A stretch of DNA of 11,617 nucleotides, from assembly GCA_036389695.1 (NCBI GenBank), contig DASVWG010000218.1, positions 1 through 11,617 of the forward strand, given 5' to 3'. Positions 4,293-11,617 of this stretch are shown piece by piece. Every line of letters starts with the position of its first letter. Position 1 is the first letter of the stretch. Position numbers and translations under genes: made by a program. The notes below the pieces were generated by a model, which was not told where the DNA came from, searched no databases, and saw only the letters and a program-made list of their open reading frames with translations. The DNA comes from JALZHR01 sp036389695 (GTDB lineage: Bacteria > Acidobacteriota > Blastocatellia > Pyrinomonadales > Pyrinomonadaceae).

Positions 4293-5915
4293 ATGAATTC
4301 GTTCAACAATAAACCGACATCGCGTTCGGGTTTTTTAAAGCGGGCGCTGGTTTTGCCGGCGATTTTGTTTTTTTTACTGGCGGGCGTCATCGCTTCGGCG
4401 CAAGCGCAGTCATTCAGCGAAGGTTTCGATAATATTACGCAGCTTCCCGCGAGCGGCTGGGTGATGCAAAACAACAGCGTTCCGCCGGGCACGACCGGCT
4501 GGTTTCAGGGCAATCCGAATACGTTTCCGGCGCAGTCGGGCGCGAGCAATTCCTACATCGCGGCTGATTTTCATAATACGAGCGCCTTAGGCACCATCGA
4601 CAACTGGCTGATGTCGCCGCCGAGCCTTTTGACCAACGGCAGCGTCTTTAGATTCTGGACGCGGTCGGTCGCCAACAGCCCTTTCCCCGACCGGCTCGAA
4701 GTGCGCCTGTCGACCGCCGGTTCGAGCACGAATGTCAACAATTTTACGACGGTGCTGGCGGTCATCAATCCGAATCTGGAAGTCGGCGGTTATCCCCAGC
4801 AGTGGACGGAATTCACGATTACTCTGTCCGGTCTGCCTCCCATCTGCGGCGACATCGCCGTGCAGGGACGCATCGCTTTTCGCTATTTTGTGACCAATGC
4901 CGGATCGCAGGGCGATAACTCCCATTACATCGGCATCGACACGGTAAACTATATTGTGGCGCTGCCTGTCGGTAGTATTTCGCCGTATGAAGCGCCGCTC
5001 GATTACAATTGCGACGGCAGAACCGATTACGTCGTGGTGCGCAAGACGGACGGCGTTTCCGGCGGACAGGCGACGTGGTTTATCAATAACGGCACGACCT
5101 ACCGGCAGAGGCTTTTGGGAATCTCGACCGACTTTTTTCTCGGCGGCGATTTCGACGGCGACGACCGCGCCGACATTACGGTGTATCGTCCGGGCGCGGC
5201 TTCGACGTCTTACTTTTACAGTTTGAGCAGCCTGACCGGAACGCTCGTCGCACGGCAGCTGGGAACAGACGGCGACGACCCGACGGTGATTGGCGATTAC
5301 GACGGCGACGACCGGGACGATTTCGCGGTTTATCGCGCCGGCGCTTCAGCCGGACAACAAAGCTTCTGGTATTATCTCGGCAGCGCGACGCCGAACGGCG
5401 GAGTCACCGTCGTGCAATGGGGACAAAACGGCGATTTTCCCGCGCCGGGCGATTATGACGGCGATTCGAAGAATGATTTCTGCGTTCAGCGCGGCGACGG
5501 CAGCGGCGGCAGCGGCGCGCAGGGCGTTTTTCTTTTGAACAAATCGAACGGCGGCACGGAAGCGGTCGTCTGGGGACTGGCGAGCGATTTAATCGTGCCG
5601 GGCGATTACGACGGCGATTTGAAAACCGATTTTGCCGTCGCCCGTTCGCAGAACGGGCAAATTATCTGGAGCGTTCTGGGCAGAAACGCGAACAATATCA
5701 TTCACTACGGACAGCCGTGGGGCTTATCGCAGACGGATTTTCCGACGCCGGGCGATTACGACGGCGACGGTAAAACCGATATTGCCGTCTGGCGTCCGAA
5801 CGCCGACCCGCAGCAGAATTTTTTCTACATCAGGCAATCGTCAAACGGCTCGCTGCGCGCTTTTGAATGGGGCGAGCAGGGCGATTATCCGGTGGCGAAT
5901 TTTAACAGCCATTGA
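4293..5915 (+). CDS. Secreted choice-of-anchor J / FG-GAP (VCBS) repeat protein, paralogue 1
   Basis: 540 residues. The signal peptide has a long polar n-region (1-17), a hydrophobic core (18-34) and a likely cut after A38 (AQA/QS). Residues ~40-222 form a choice-of-anchor J-like beta-sandwich (FSEGFDNITQLPASGW, then NSYIAADFHN, IDNWLMSPP, DRLEVRLS, NLEVGGYP, RIAFRYFVTN, YIGIDTV). Six calcium-loop motifs of the type DxDGDxxxD follow at 237, 286, 335, 387, 438 and 488, about 50 residues apart, each in an FG-GAP/VCBS-type repeat (F/I-A-V-x-R, W-G-x-x-x-D-x-P-x-x-G-D-Y). A truncated seventh unit ends the protein at YPVANFNSH. Such repeats usually build a calcium-stabilised propeller-like domain on exported proteins; the ligand is unknown. 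There is no sorting signal of a type I recognise. The first loop has Cys instead of Gly (DYNCDG), and another Cys lies at 185; the paralogue lacks both. The ribosome binding site is weak. Confidence 0.88.
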   Translation: MNSFNNKPTSRSGFLKRALVLPAILFFLLAGVIASAQAQSFSEGFDNITQLPASGWVMQNNSVPPGTTGWFQGNPNTFPAQSGASNSYIAADFHNTSALGTIDNWLMSPPSLLTNGSVFRFWTRSVANSPFPDRLEVRLSTAGSSTNVNNFTTVLAVINPNLEVGGYPQQWTEFTITLSGLPPICGDIAVQGRIAFRYFVTNAGSQGDNSHYIGIDTVNYIVALPVGSISPYEAPLDYNCDGRTDYVVVRKTDGVSGGQATWFINNGTTYRQRLLGISTDFFLGGDFDGDDRADITVYRPGAASTSYFYSLSSLTGTLVARQLGTDGDDPTVIGDYDGDDRDDFAVYRAGASAGQQSFWYYLGSATPNGGVTVVQWGQNGDFPAPGDYDGDSKNDFCVQRGDGSGGSGAQGVFLLNKSNGGTEAVVWGLASDLIVPGDYDGDLKTDFAVARSQNGQIIWSVLGRNANNIIHYGQPWGLSQTDFPTPGDYDGDGKTDIAVWRPNADPQQNFFYIRQSSNGSLRAFEWGEQGDYPVANFNSH

Positions 5916-6006
5916 AGGAGTCGGAGAGAAAGAGAGTCGGGGAGAAGACTGAATTGGCTCAAGCTTTTTCCCGCTTACGGCGCGGAAGACAGGAGAAATA
6001 CTTTTT
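5916..6006 (+). other. Short spacer between the tandem paralogues, purine-rich with a near-direct repeat
   Basis: The 91-bp gap begins with a purine-rich stretch containing GAGTCGGAGAGAA (5918-5930) and GAGTCGGGGAGAA (5934-5946), one mismatch apart. AGGAGA at 5991-5996 is the ribosome binding site of the downstream gene, 10 bp before its ATG. I see no terminator and no good promoter, so the two paralogues are probably co-transcribed. Confidence 0.5.
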
Positions 6007-7596
6007 ATGAATTGGGCTGAGAAAATAAAGTCGTCATTTTTTTATATGAAGAGTGTCGCTCGTGCGGCGCTGATTGTTTTGGTTTTTCTGCTGGCGGGCG
6101 GCAGTGCCGCAGCGCAGATTGAAAATTTCGAGGACATCACGCAGCTTCCCGCGCGCGGCTGGGTAATGCAGAACAACAGTGTTCCGCCGGGCACGACCGG
6201 ATGGTTTCAGGGCAATTCAACCTTTCCGGCTCATACGGGCGCGAGTAATTCCTATATCGCCGCAGACTTTCACAACGCAAACGACACGGGCGTCATCAAC
6301 AACTGGCTGTTGACGCCGCCGATTTCTTTAAGCACCGGCGCGATGGTGACTTTTTGGACACGCGCGCGTGCCGGAACTATGTTCCCGGATAGATTGGAAG
6401 TTCGCCTTTCAACCAACGGCGCGAGCAGTAACGTCGGCACCAGTGCGAACGAGGTCGGCGATTTTACCACTCGCCTGCTCGTTATCAATCCGAATCTGGA
6501 AGTCGGCGGCTACCCGCAAAACTGGACGCAATACCAGGTTTTTGTGCCGGGCACTCCCGGCACCGGACGGCTGGCTTTTCGCTATTTCGTGACGAACGGC
6601 GGTCCGAGCGGCGACAACTCCGACTACATCGGCATCGACACCTTTTCGGTTAACACGGGCGACCCGCCGCCGCCCGGTGACACGCCGCTCGATTACAACG
6701 GCGACGGCAGAACCGATTACGTCGTGGTGCGCAAGACGGGCAGCGGTTCCCCCGGTCAGGTGACGTGGTTTATCAATAACGGAACAAATTACACGCAGAC
6801 GCCGTGGGGCACTTCTACCGACTATTACATTTCCGGCGACTACGACGGCGACGATAAAGCCGACGTGACCGTTTATCGACCCGAAACGGAGAATTCGTAT
6901 TTCTATACCTTGCGCAGCTCAAACGGGACATTTATCGCGCGGCAGTTAGGAACAAACAGCGACGACCCGACGGTGGTCGGCGATTACGACGGCGACGACA
7001 TTGACGATTTCGCGGTTTATCGCGGCGGCGCGGCGCAAGGGCAAAAAAGCTTCTGGTATTATTTCGGCAGCGCGACGCCGAATGCTGTGCTTTCATCTGT
7101 TGAATGGGGGCAGAACGGCGATTATCCGGTGCCGGGCGATTTCGACGGCGACGGCAAAAACGATTTTTGCATTCAAAGAAACAACGGCAACAATGAAGGC
7201 GTTTTTTATTTAAATAAATCGGGCGGCGGCTTCGAAACTGTTTTCTGGGGAACTTCGAGCGATTATATTCTACCCGGCGATTACGACGGCGACGGCAAGA
7301 CGGATTTTGCCGTCGTGCGCGGCAGCGGCGGGCAAATTCTCTGGAGCGTTCTCGGTCGCAACAATAACAACATCATTCATTTCGGAGCGGCTTGGGGCTC
7401 AACTCAAACCGATTTTCCGACGCACGGCGATTATGACGGCGACGGCAAAACCGACCTCGCCGTCTGGCGTCCGGGCATAACACCCGGTTCGCCGCCCGCT
7501 TACTTCTATGTCAGAAAATCGACGAACGGAGCTTTAAGCGCCGTTCAGTGGGGACAGCTCGGCGATTACCCGGTGGCAAACTTCAACGGACACTGA
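6007..7596 (+). CDS. Secreted choice-of-anchor J / FG-GAP (VCBS) repeat protein, paralogue 2
   Basis: 529 residues, a tandem copy of the preceding gene with the same order of parts. The signal peptide has a hydrophobic core at ~17-33 and a likely cut after AAA36. The choice-of-anchor J-like domain spans ~38-215 (IENFEDITQLPARGW to YIGIDTFSV), followed by a short proline-rich linker (DPPPPGD, 219-225). Six calcium loops begin at 229, 278, 326, 378, 425 and 475, and a truncated final unit ends YPVANFNGH. All six loops keep the acidic and glycine pattern, including DYNGDG where paralogue 1 has Cys. The ATG at 6007 is chosen because AGGAGA lies 10 bp upstream. An internal ATG at 6046 would give a shorter, more typical signal peptide but has no ribosome binding site. 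Role as for paralogue 1: an exported, probably calcium-binding surface or periplasmic protein, ligand unknown. Confidence 0.88.
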   Translation: MNWAEKIKSSFFYMKSVARAALIVLVFLLAGGSAAAQIENFEDITQLPARGWVMQNNSVPPGTTGWFQGNSTFPAHTGASNSYIAADFHNANDTGVINNWLLTPPISLSTGAMVTFWTRARAGTMFPDRLEVRLSTNGASSNVGTSANEVGDFTTRLLVINPNLEVGGYPQNWTQYQVFVPGTPGTGRLAFRYFVTNGGPSGDNSDYIGIDTFSVNTGDPPPPGDTPLDYNGDGRTDYVVVRKTGSGSPGQVTWFINNGTNYTQTPWGTSTDYYISGDYDGDDKADVTVYRPETENSYFYTLRSSNGTFIARQLGTNSDDPTVVGDYDGDDIDDFAVYRGGAAQGQKSFWYYFGSATPNAVLSSVEWGQNGDYPVPGDFDGDGKNDFCIQRNNGNNEGVFYLNKSGGGFETVFWGTSSDYILPGDYDGDGKTDFAVVRGSGGQILWSVLGRNNNNIIHFGAAWGSTQTDFPTHGDYDGDGKTDLAVWRPGITPGSPPAYFYVRKSTNGALSAVQWGQLGDYPVANFNGH

Positions 7597-7599
7597 AGA

Positions 7600-7682
7600 C
7601 AATTACGAATTAAAAATTACGAATTGCGAATCGATTGAATCGCCCCGGGCATTTAAGTAAATACAAACTTAATTCGTAATTG
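7600..7682. repeat. Heptamer-based intergenic repeat with a 14-bp inverted repeat
   Basis: Just after the second paralogue, heptamers starting AATT follow each other with a 7-bp period (AATTACG at 7601 and again at 7615, with variants AATTAAA and AATTGCG between and after). A perfect 14-bp inverted repeat joins 7600-7613 to 7669-7682, so the whole block can fold. It resembles the short tandemly repeated repetitive sequences described in cyanobacteria; no coding potential is seen. Confidence 0.7.
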
Positions 7683-7718
7683 AAAAAGGCGAGCCGTTAC
7701 ATAGCGGCTCGCCTTTTT
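7683..7718. terminator. Strong bidirectional terminator between convergent genes
   Basis: A 14-bp perfect stem (7683-7696 with 7705-7718) with a GC-rich core, GGCGAGCCG, has five A at its left foot and seven T from 7714. It lies between the second FG-GAP gene (+) and the TonB-dependent receptor gene (-) and can end both transcripts. Confidence 0.92.
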
Positions 7719-7736
7719 TTGTTGCTGAGTGAGAGC

Positions 7737-10700
7737 TTAAAAATTGAACCGGAAAGCAAACTGCACCTGGCGGTTGGTTCCCAGACCGACGGTGCGCTCG
7801 ACGGTCGAACGCACCTGTCCGAAGGTTGCGCCGGCGGCGGATTGGGTGAAGGCTTGTCCGGGTTGAAGTCCGCTGCTGAGCGCGTAAGTCGTGCCATTTG
7901 TCGGGACGCTCAAGGTCGGCAGAGCGTTGTTCAGCGTGACGGACGGGGCGGCGAAGTTGGTCGTGTTGAACAGGTTGAAGATTTCCGCGCGAAACTGGAA
8001 GCTCATCGTTTCGCTGATGCGGAAGCGTTTGCCGAGAACGAGGTCGAACTGGCGGAAAATCGGACCGCGCAGGGCGTTGCGCTGCAAATCGCCGAAAGCG
8101 CCGGGCGCGGGCATCGAAAACGCCGCCGGATTGATGATAAAGCGGTCGTTGTCCGTGTAGAACGGCTCGCCCGTCAGGTTCGGACGTCGAATATTGCGCG
8201 AAGCGCCGCCGCCGGGCGTGTTGACGACGACCGCGAAACCAACCGGAAGCGGGACGGCGGTGCTCGGATTCGTGCCGAGATTGGCGACGAAGCCTTGCGG
8301 AACGTTGGTTGTGCCGATGGTGCAGCCGTTCGCCTGCTGGCAAACCGCGACCGTGTCGGGGCGCACGACTAAAACTTCGAGCGGCAAGCCGCCGCGCGCG
8401 TTCAAGATGCCGCCGATTTCCCAGCCGCCGAGAAACAAATTTCCGGCTTTGCCGAAATCGAGCATTCTGCTCTTGCCGACGGGCAGATTGTAAAGCGCCG
8501 ACAAATTGAACGTATGACGAACGTCGAAATTATTTCTGCCGCGGTCGGCTTCGAAATTGTCGAGCTGCGCCGACGTTCTCGCTTCGTTCGAACCGGCGGT
8601 CGTGCCGCGACTGCTCGCGTATGTGTATTGCGCGTTGAGCGTCAAGCCGGTGTTAAAGCGTCGCGCCAGAGACATTTGCAGCGCGTTGTAAGCGTCGTCG
8701 CCGCCGGAAGTTTTGTAGTCGATTTCGGCGAACGGGCGAAGCTGATTCGCGCCGCTGAGAATGTCGAATTCGCGGACGGTGTTGAAGCCGACGACGCGAC
8801 CGCTCGCGTCGACGCGATTGATGATGCCGACTCCGGCGGGTAAGTTAGCGCCGTTTTGAATCGTCGCGCTGCCGGGCAGAATTTTATTTGCTACGCTGCG
8901 CAGGAACAAATTTCGTCCCTGACTGCCGACGTAACCGACGGTCGAGACGAGATTGTATGGAAGCTCCTGCTGCCACGAGACGGTGTATTGATAGACGCGT
9001 TCGGGAATCGTGTAATCGCTCGCATAAGCGCGCGGCTGGTATGCGCGATTCAAAGGGTTATTGTTAAAATTGGCGACGATGCCGGGAATGTTTGCCGGAA
9101 AAGCGAGCAAGGAACCGCTGGTAATCGTCGAGCTGATGCGGTCGCTTTCAATCGGCTGAATCTGGTCTTCGGTTTGTCCGGGTCCGTAATAGATGCCGAA
9201 GCCGCCGCGAATCACCGTGCGCCCGCCGCTGAAAAATCCGCCGGGTTTATTAATATTAGGCGACCACGTCATAGCGACGCGCGGTCCGAAATTGTTTTTC
9301 GAGGATTTAAACGCGGCTTCGCTTGAAGGGCGGATTGTTCCGGTCTCGATGTCGAACAAAACCTGACCGTTGCCGCGCTCGCGCAACGGCGTGTAGTATT
9401 CGTAGCGCAAGCCGTAGCTTAAGGTTAAGCCGGGACGCAGCTTCCATTCGTCCTGCGCGTAGGCGATGTAATATTCCTGCTGCGCGAGACGCTCGCCTTC
9501 TAAGCCGTTGTTGAACGGAGAAGGCGCGGAAACGTCGCCGAGATATTGCACCTGCGTCGGCGAGTTTGACAAAAATCCGGCGAGATTCGAGAACGTGTAA
9601 GTCGTGCCGCCGAGACGGTCGGTATAAAGACGTATGAGGCGAAGCTCGCCGCCGATTTTGAAATTGTGATTGGCGGGCGTCCAGTTGAAGCTGTCGATAA
9701 AGGAAAGCGAATACGGCGTGTAAGGCTGTCCGCGTCCGTTGGTTGCAGAGTTAGCACGAACCAAGCCGCCGGGAATCGAGATGCCGGACGAAGTGCCTTG
9801 TCCGGCGATGCCCGTGTTGGCGACGCTGCCCGAAATGTTGATGATGACCGACGATAAATCAAACCCGTTAACGGTCGGCGCGACGCCGTTGATGCGCGTG
9901 CGCGCGCCGTTGTAGCCGAGACGAAATTCGTTGACTTTGTTCGTGCCGAAAATCGTCTGCCAGCCGAAAACGCCGTTCTGCGGCGTCGTTTCGATGCGGA
10001 CGCGGCGACCGGAAACGCCTTCCGGTCTCTCGTCCGTGCCTTCGTCGCGGAAGAATCGGAGATACATATTATTTTTGGCGTTTAATTTGTAATCGAGCCG
10101 CAGAGAATATGCGTTTTCATTCGTTTTCGCGTCGTCCTGCAATTGCACGATTTCAAAGCCGGGCGTCGTCGTTCCGCCCGCGACGACAACGGCGTTCGGC
10201 GCGCGGAAAGCGTTGATGAAAGGCTGGATGGCGGGATTAACCAATGTTCCGTTCGGATTCTGCGCCGTCACCGAACCGGGAATTATCGCGCCCGGCTGCG
10301 CCAGAGAAAGACTCGGCGCGGCTTCGACAAAGTTCAAGCCCGAGCGCACGCGATAGCCTTCGTAGGTGAAAAAGAAAAAGAATTTATTTTTGATAATCGG
10401 TCCGCCGATTGAGCCGCCAAACTGGTCGAGCGTCAGCTTGCTTTTCGGAATGCCGGGCGTGATGTTGTCGAAATAATTGCGCGCGTCGAGCGCGTCGCGC
10501 CGCAGGTATTCAAAGACCGAGCCGCTGAAGCGATTGCCGCCCTGTTTCGTCACGACGTTGATTTGCCCGCCCGTTCCCGTGCCGTATTCGGCGGGAAAAT
10601 TGCTCGAATCGACGCGAAATTCCTGTATGTTTTCCAGACTCGATTGCAGGTGAAAAGGCGACGGAACTTCGCCGTTCAGATTGCCGGGCGAAGAATCGAT

Positions 10701-11300
10701 AATCGCCGTTCCCTCGACGCCGTCGTAGCGAATCACGTTTTGCTGGACGGCGCGACCGGAAAAGCGTATGTCGCCGAACGTGCCCGAGCCGCTGTTGACC
10801 GCGCCGGGCGCTTGCAGGTAAAGCTGCGAAAGCTGGCGACCGTTGACCGGCAAGCCTTCGACCTCGCGCTGGTTGACGTTGGCGCTCATACTCGCCGAGG
10901 AAGTGTTGATTGCCGCTTCGGATTCGCTGACGACGGTGACGTCCGCCGTCGCGCCTTCCGGCTGCAACTGGACGCTGTAATTTAATTCCTGACCGACCGA
11001 AAGCTGTATGTTTTTGCTTTGGGCGACCGCGAAATTTGTCTGGCTGATTTTGATTGTATAAAAAGACGCTTTCAGCGCCGTGACGATGTAAAGACCGTCT
11101 TCATTGGTTTTCACGGTGCGCGTGTCGCCGGTTTTTTCATTCGTGACCTCGACGGTCGCGCTGGGCACGACGGCGCCGACCGAATCGGTCACGGTTCCGA
11201 CAATTCGCCCCTGATCGGTCTGCGCGAAAACGCTCGGCGCAAGTAAAAATGCCAAACTGACGGCGAAAACAAAAAATCTTAAAATAGATTTGGGTTGCAT
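7737..11300 (-). CDS. Oar-like TonB-dependent outer-membrane receptor with carboxypeptidase-regulatory-like domain
   Basis: 1,187 residues, full length for this family. The signal peptide has its core at ~9-24 and a likely cut after VFA27. A carboxypeptidase-regulatory-like (CarboxypepD_reg) beta-sandwich covers ~31-115 (GRIVGTVTDSVGAVVPSA, TNEDGLYIV). The plug covers ~130-260 (VEGLPVNGRQLSQLYLQAPG, RYDGVEG, EFRVDSSNFPAEYGTGTGG). The remainder is a long beta-barrel with alternating aromatic strands, such as FFFFFTYEGYRV and YYIAYAQDEWKLRPGLTLSYG, ending in VQFAFRFNF; the terminal Phe is typical of outer-membrane barrels. Such receptors are thought to import or bind large ligands using TonB energy. 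Acidobacteriota encode many and the substrate cannot be told from sequence. I see no obvious TonB box. AGGAGA on the - strand (11311-11306) lies 5 bp before the ATG. The gene is monocistronic here, with its own terminator. Confidence 0.95.
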   Translation of the reverse strand: MQPKSILRFFVFAVSLAFLLAPSVFAQTDQGRIVGTVTDSVGAVVPSATVEVTNEKTGDTRTVKTNEDGLYIVTALKASFYTIKISQTNFAVAQSKNIQLSVGQELNYSVQLQPEGATADVTVVSESEAAINTSSASMSANVNQREVEGLPVNGRQLSQLYLQAPGAVNSGSGTFGDIRFSGRAVQQNVIRYDGVEGTAIIDSSPGNLNGEVPSPFHLQSSLENIQEFRVDSSNFPAEYGTGTGGQINVVTKQGGNRFSGSVFEYLRRDALDARNYFDNITPGIPKSKLTLDQFGGSIGGPIIKNKFFFFFTYEGYRVRSGLNFVEAAPSLSLAQPGAIIPGSVTAQNPNGTLVNPAIQPFINAFRAPNAVVVAGGTTTPGFEIVQLQDDAKTNENAYSLRLDYKLNAKNNMYLRFFRDEGTDERPEGVSGRRVRIETTPQNGVFGWQTIFGTNKVNEFRLGYNGARTRINGVAPTVNGFDLSSVIINISGSVANTGIAGQGTSSGISIPGGLVRANSATNGRGQPYTPYSLSFIDSFNWTPANHNFKIGGELRLIRLYTDRLGGTTYTFSNLAGFLSNSPTQVQYLGDVSAPSPFNNGLEGERLAQQEYYIAYAQDEWKLRPGLTLSYGLRYEYYTPLRERGNGQVLFDIETGTIRPSSEAAFKSSKNNFGPRVAMTWSPNINKPGGFFSGGRTVIRGGFGIYYGPGQTEDQIQPIESDRISSTITSGSLLAFPANIPGIVANFNNNPLNRAYQPRAYASDYTIPERVYQYTVSWQQELPYNLVSTVGYVGSQGRNLFLRSVANKILPGSATIQNGANLPAGVGIINRVDASGRVVGFNTVREFDILSGANQLRPFAEIDYKTSGGDDAYNALQMSLARRFNTGLTLNAQYTYASSRGTTAGSNEARTSAQLDNFEADRGRNNFDVRHTFNLSALYNLPVGKSRMLDFGKAGNLFLGGWEIGGILNARGGLPLEVLVVRPDTVAVCQQANGCTIGTTNVPQGFVANLGTNPSTAVPLPVGFAVVVNTPGGGASRNIRRPNLTGEPFYTDNDRFIINPAAFSMPAPGAFGDLQRNALRGPIFRQFDLVLGKRFRISETMSFQFRAEIFNLFNTTNFAAPSVTLNNALPTLSVPTNGTTYALSSGLQPGQAFTQSAAGATFGQVRSTVERTVGLGTNRQVQFAFRFNF

Positions 11301-11617
11301 CGGTTTCTCCTGAATCGAACTTAAAAAATTAAGACCGGCGGCTCGATAGACCTCTCGCCTAAAAACCCGCTCGTCGATTTCCTTTTCTCAAAGTGTTTTT
11401 TGAAAATGTAAATTTGAATGCCGCAAGCGTCAGAATATGATTGGGAAATTACAGACAAATGAACGCAGGGTTAAAAAAATGTTAATTATTTTATATGAAG
11501 CGAAAAGAAGCAGAAGCCCGCGCGTGAGCAAGGGCGGAATAATTTTAGATTGTCGATTTTAGATTTGCCGTTATTAAACGACCAATCGCAAATCTAAAAT
11601 CTAAAATCATCAATCTT
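11301..11617. other. Gene-free region upstream of the TonB-dependent receptor
   Basis: This 317-bp stretch to the window edge contains no convincing open frame. Nearest the receptor it holds the ribosome binding site (11306-11311) and an A+T-rich leader, where the promoter must lie; I could not find a box pair worth calling. The distal end is the heptamer inverted repeat at 11541-11615. Confidence 0.6.
11541..11615. repeat. Inverted heptamer repeat block (NNNAATC units)
   Basis: The right half (11581-11615) is five consecutive heptamers of the form NNNAATC, of which TAAAATC occurs twice. The left half (11541-11568) is four heptamers of the complementary form, mainly GATTNNN. A perfect 14-bp inverted repeat links 11555-11568 with 11588-11601, and between them CGTT/AACG (11569-11572, 11577-11580) pair around ATTA. 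It may continue past the window edge. Confidence 0.7.

Noticed and set aside
6046..6048. Internal ATG as start of the second FG-GAP gene
   Set aside because: It would give a more typical signal peptide but has no ribosome binding site, whereas 6007 has AGGAGA at good spacing; the first paralogue also has a long n-region.
7600..7682. CRISPR array or IS terminal repeats
   Set aside because: The units are 7 bp without spacers, and no transposase or target duplication accompanies the inverted repeat.
7680..8372. A 230-codon open frame on the + strand opposite the receptor gene, and several similar long antisense frames up to 11246
   Set aside because: They lie opposite a clear TonB-dependent receptor, have arginine- and alanine-rich compositions typical of antisense GC-rich codons, and lack domains or ribosome binding sites.

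Overview
The window looks like chromosomal DNA of an Acidobacteriota-type bacterium, possibly of the Blastocatellia/Pyrinomonadaceae kind. That placement is an inference. It rests on an Oar-like TonB-dependent receptor with a carboxypeptidase-regulatory-like N-terminus, secreted choice-of-anchor J plus FG-GAP/VCBS repeat proteins, a lysine- and glycine-rich lipoprotein, and short heptanucleotide intergenic repeats. No rRNA, tRNA or CRISPR array was seen.

Layout: (1) 1-369, the 3' end of an unrecognised + strand gene, closed by a strong hairpin terminator at 384-425. (2) 447-2681, a complete 2,235-bp IS1595/ISXO2-family insertion sequence. Its ends are fixed by perfect 24-bp terminal inverted repeats and a perfect 8-bp target duplication (AAAATTAA). 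It is visibly richer in A+T than its surroundings. Besides the transposase (495-1436, +) it carries two convergent passenger genes on the - strand: a DUF3800-like protein (1620-2552) and a 50-residue charged protein (1461-1613). (3) 2740-3948 (-), a secreted lipoprotein with calcium-loop-like motifs and a low-complexity basic tail. (4) 4293-5915 and 6007-7596 (+), two tandem paralogues with signal peptide, choice-of-anchor J domain and six calcium-loop FG-GAP-type repeats. (5) 7737-11300 (-), a full-length Oar-like TonB-dependent receptor, convergent with the paralogues across a strong bidirectional terminator. (6) 11301-11617, a gene-free stretch upstream of the receptor with a heptamer-based inverted repeat at its end.

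The host genes form a cell-envelope neighbourhood: an outer-membrane transporter, two exported calcium-binding repeat proteins and an exported lipoprotein. The most notable feature is the insertion sequence. Each terminal repeat supplies the -35 box of an inward sigma70-type promoter with a 17-bp spacer. The left one drives the transposase, probably as a leaderless mRNA. The right one drives the passenger pair. A palindrome found only at the right end overlaps the passenger promoter. The element is therefore a compact two-sided cassette in which the same repeat serves transposition and expression of cargo. The function of the cargo is unknown.
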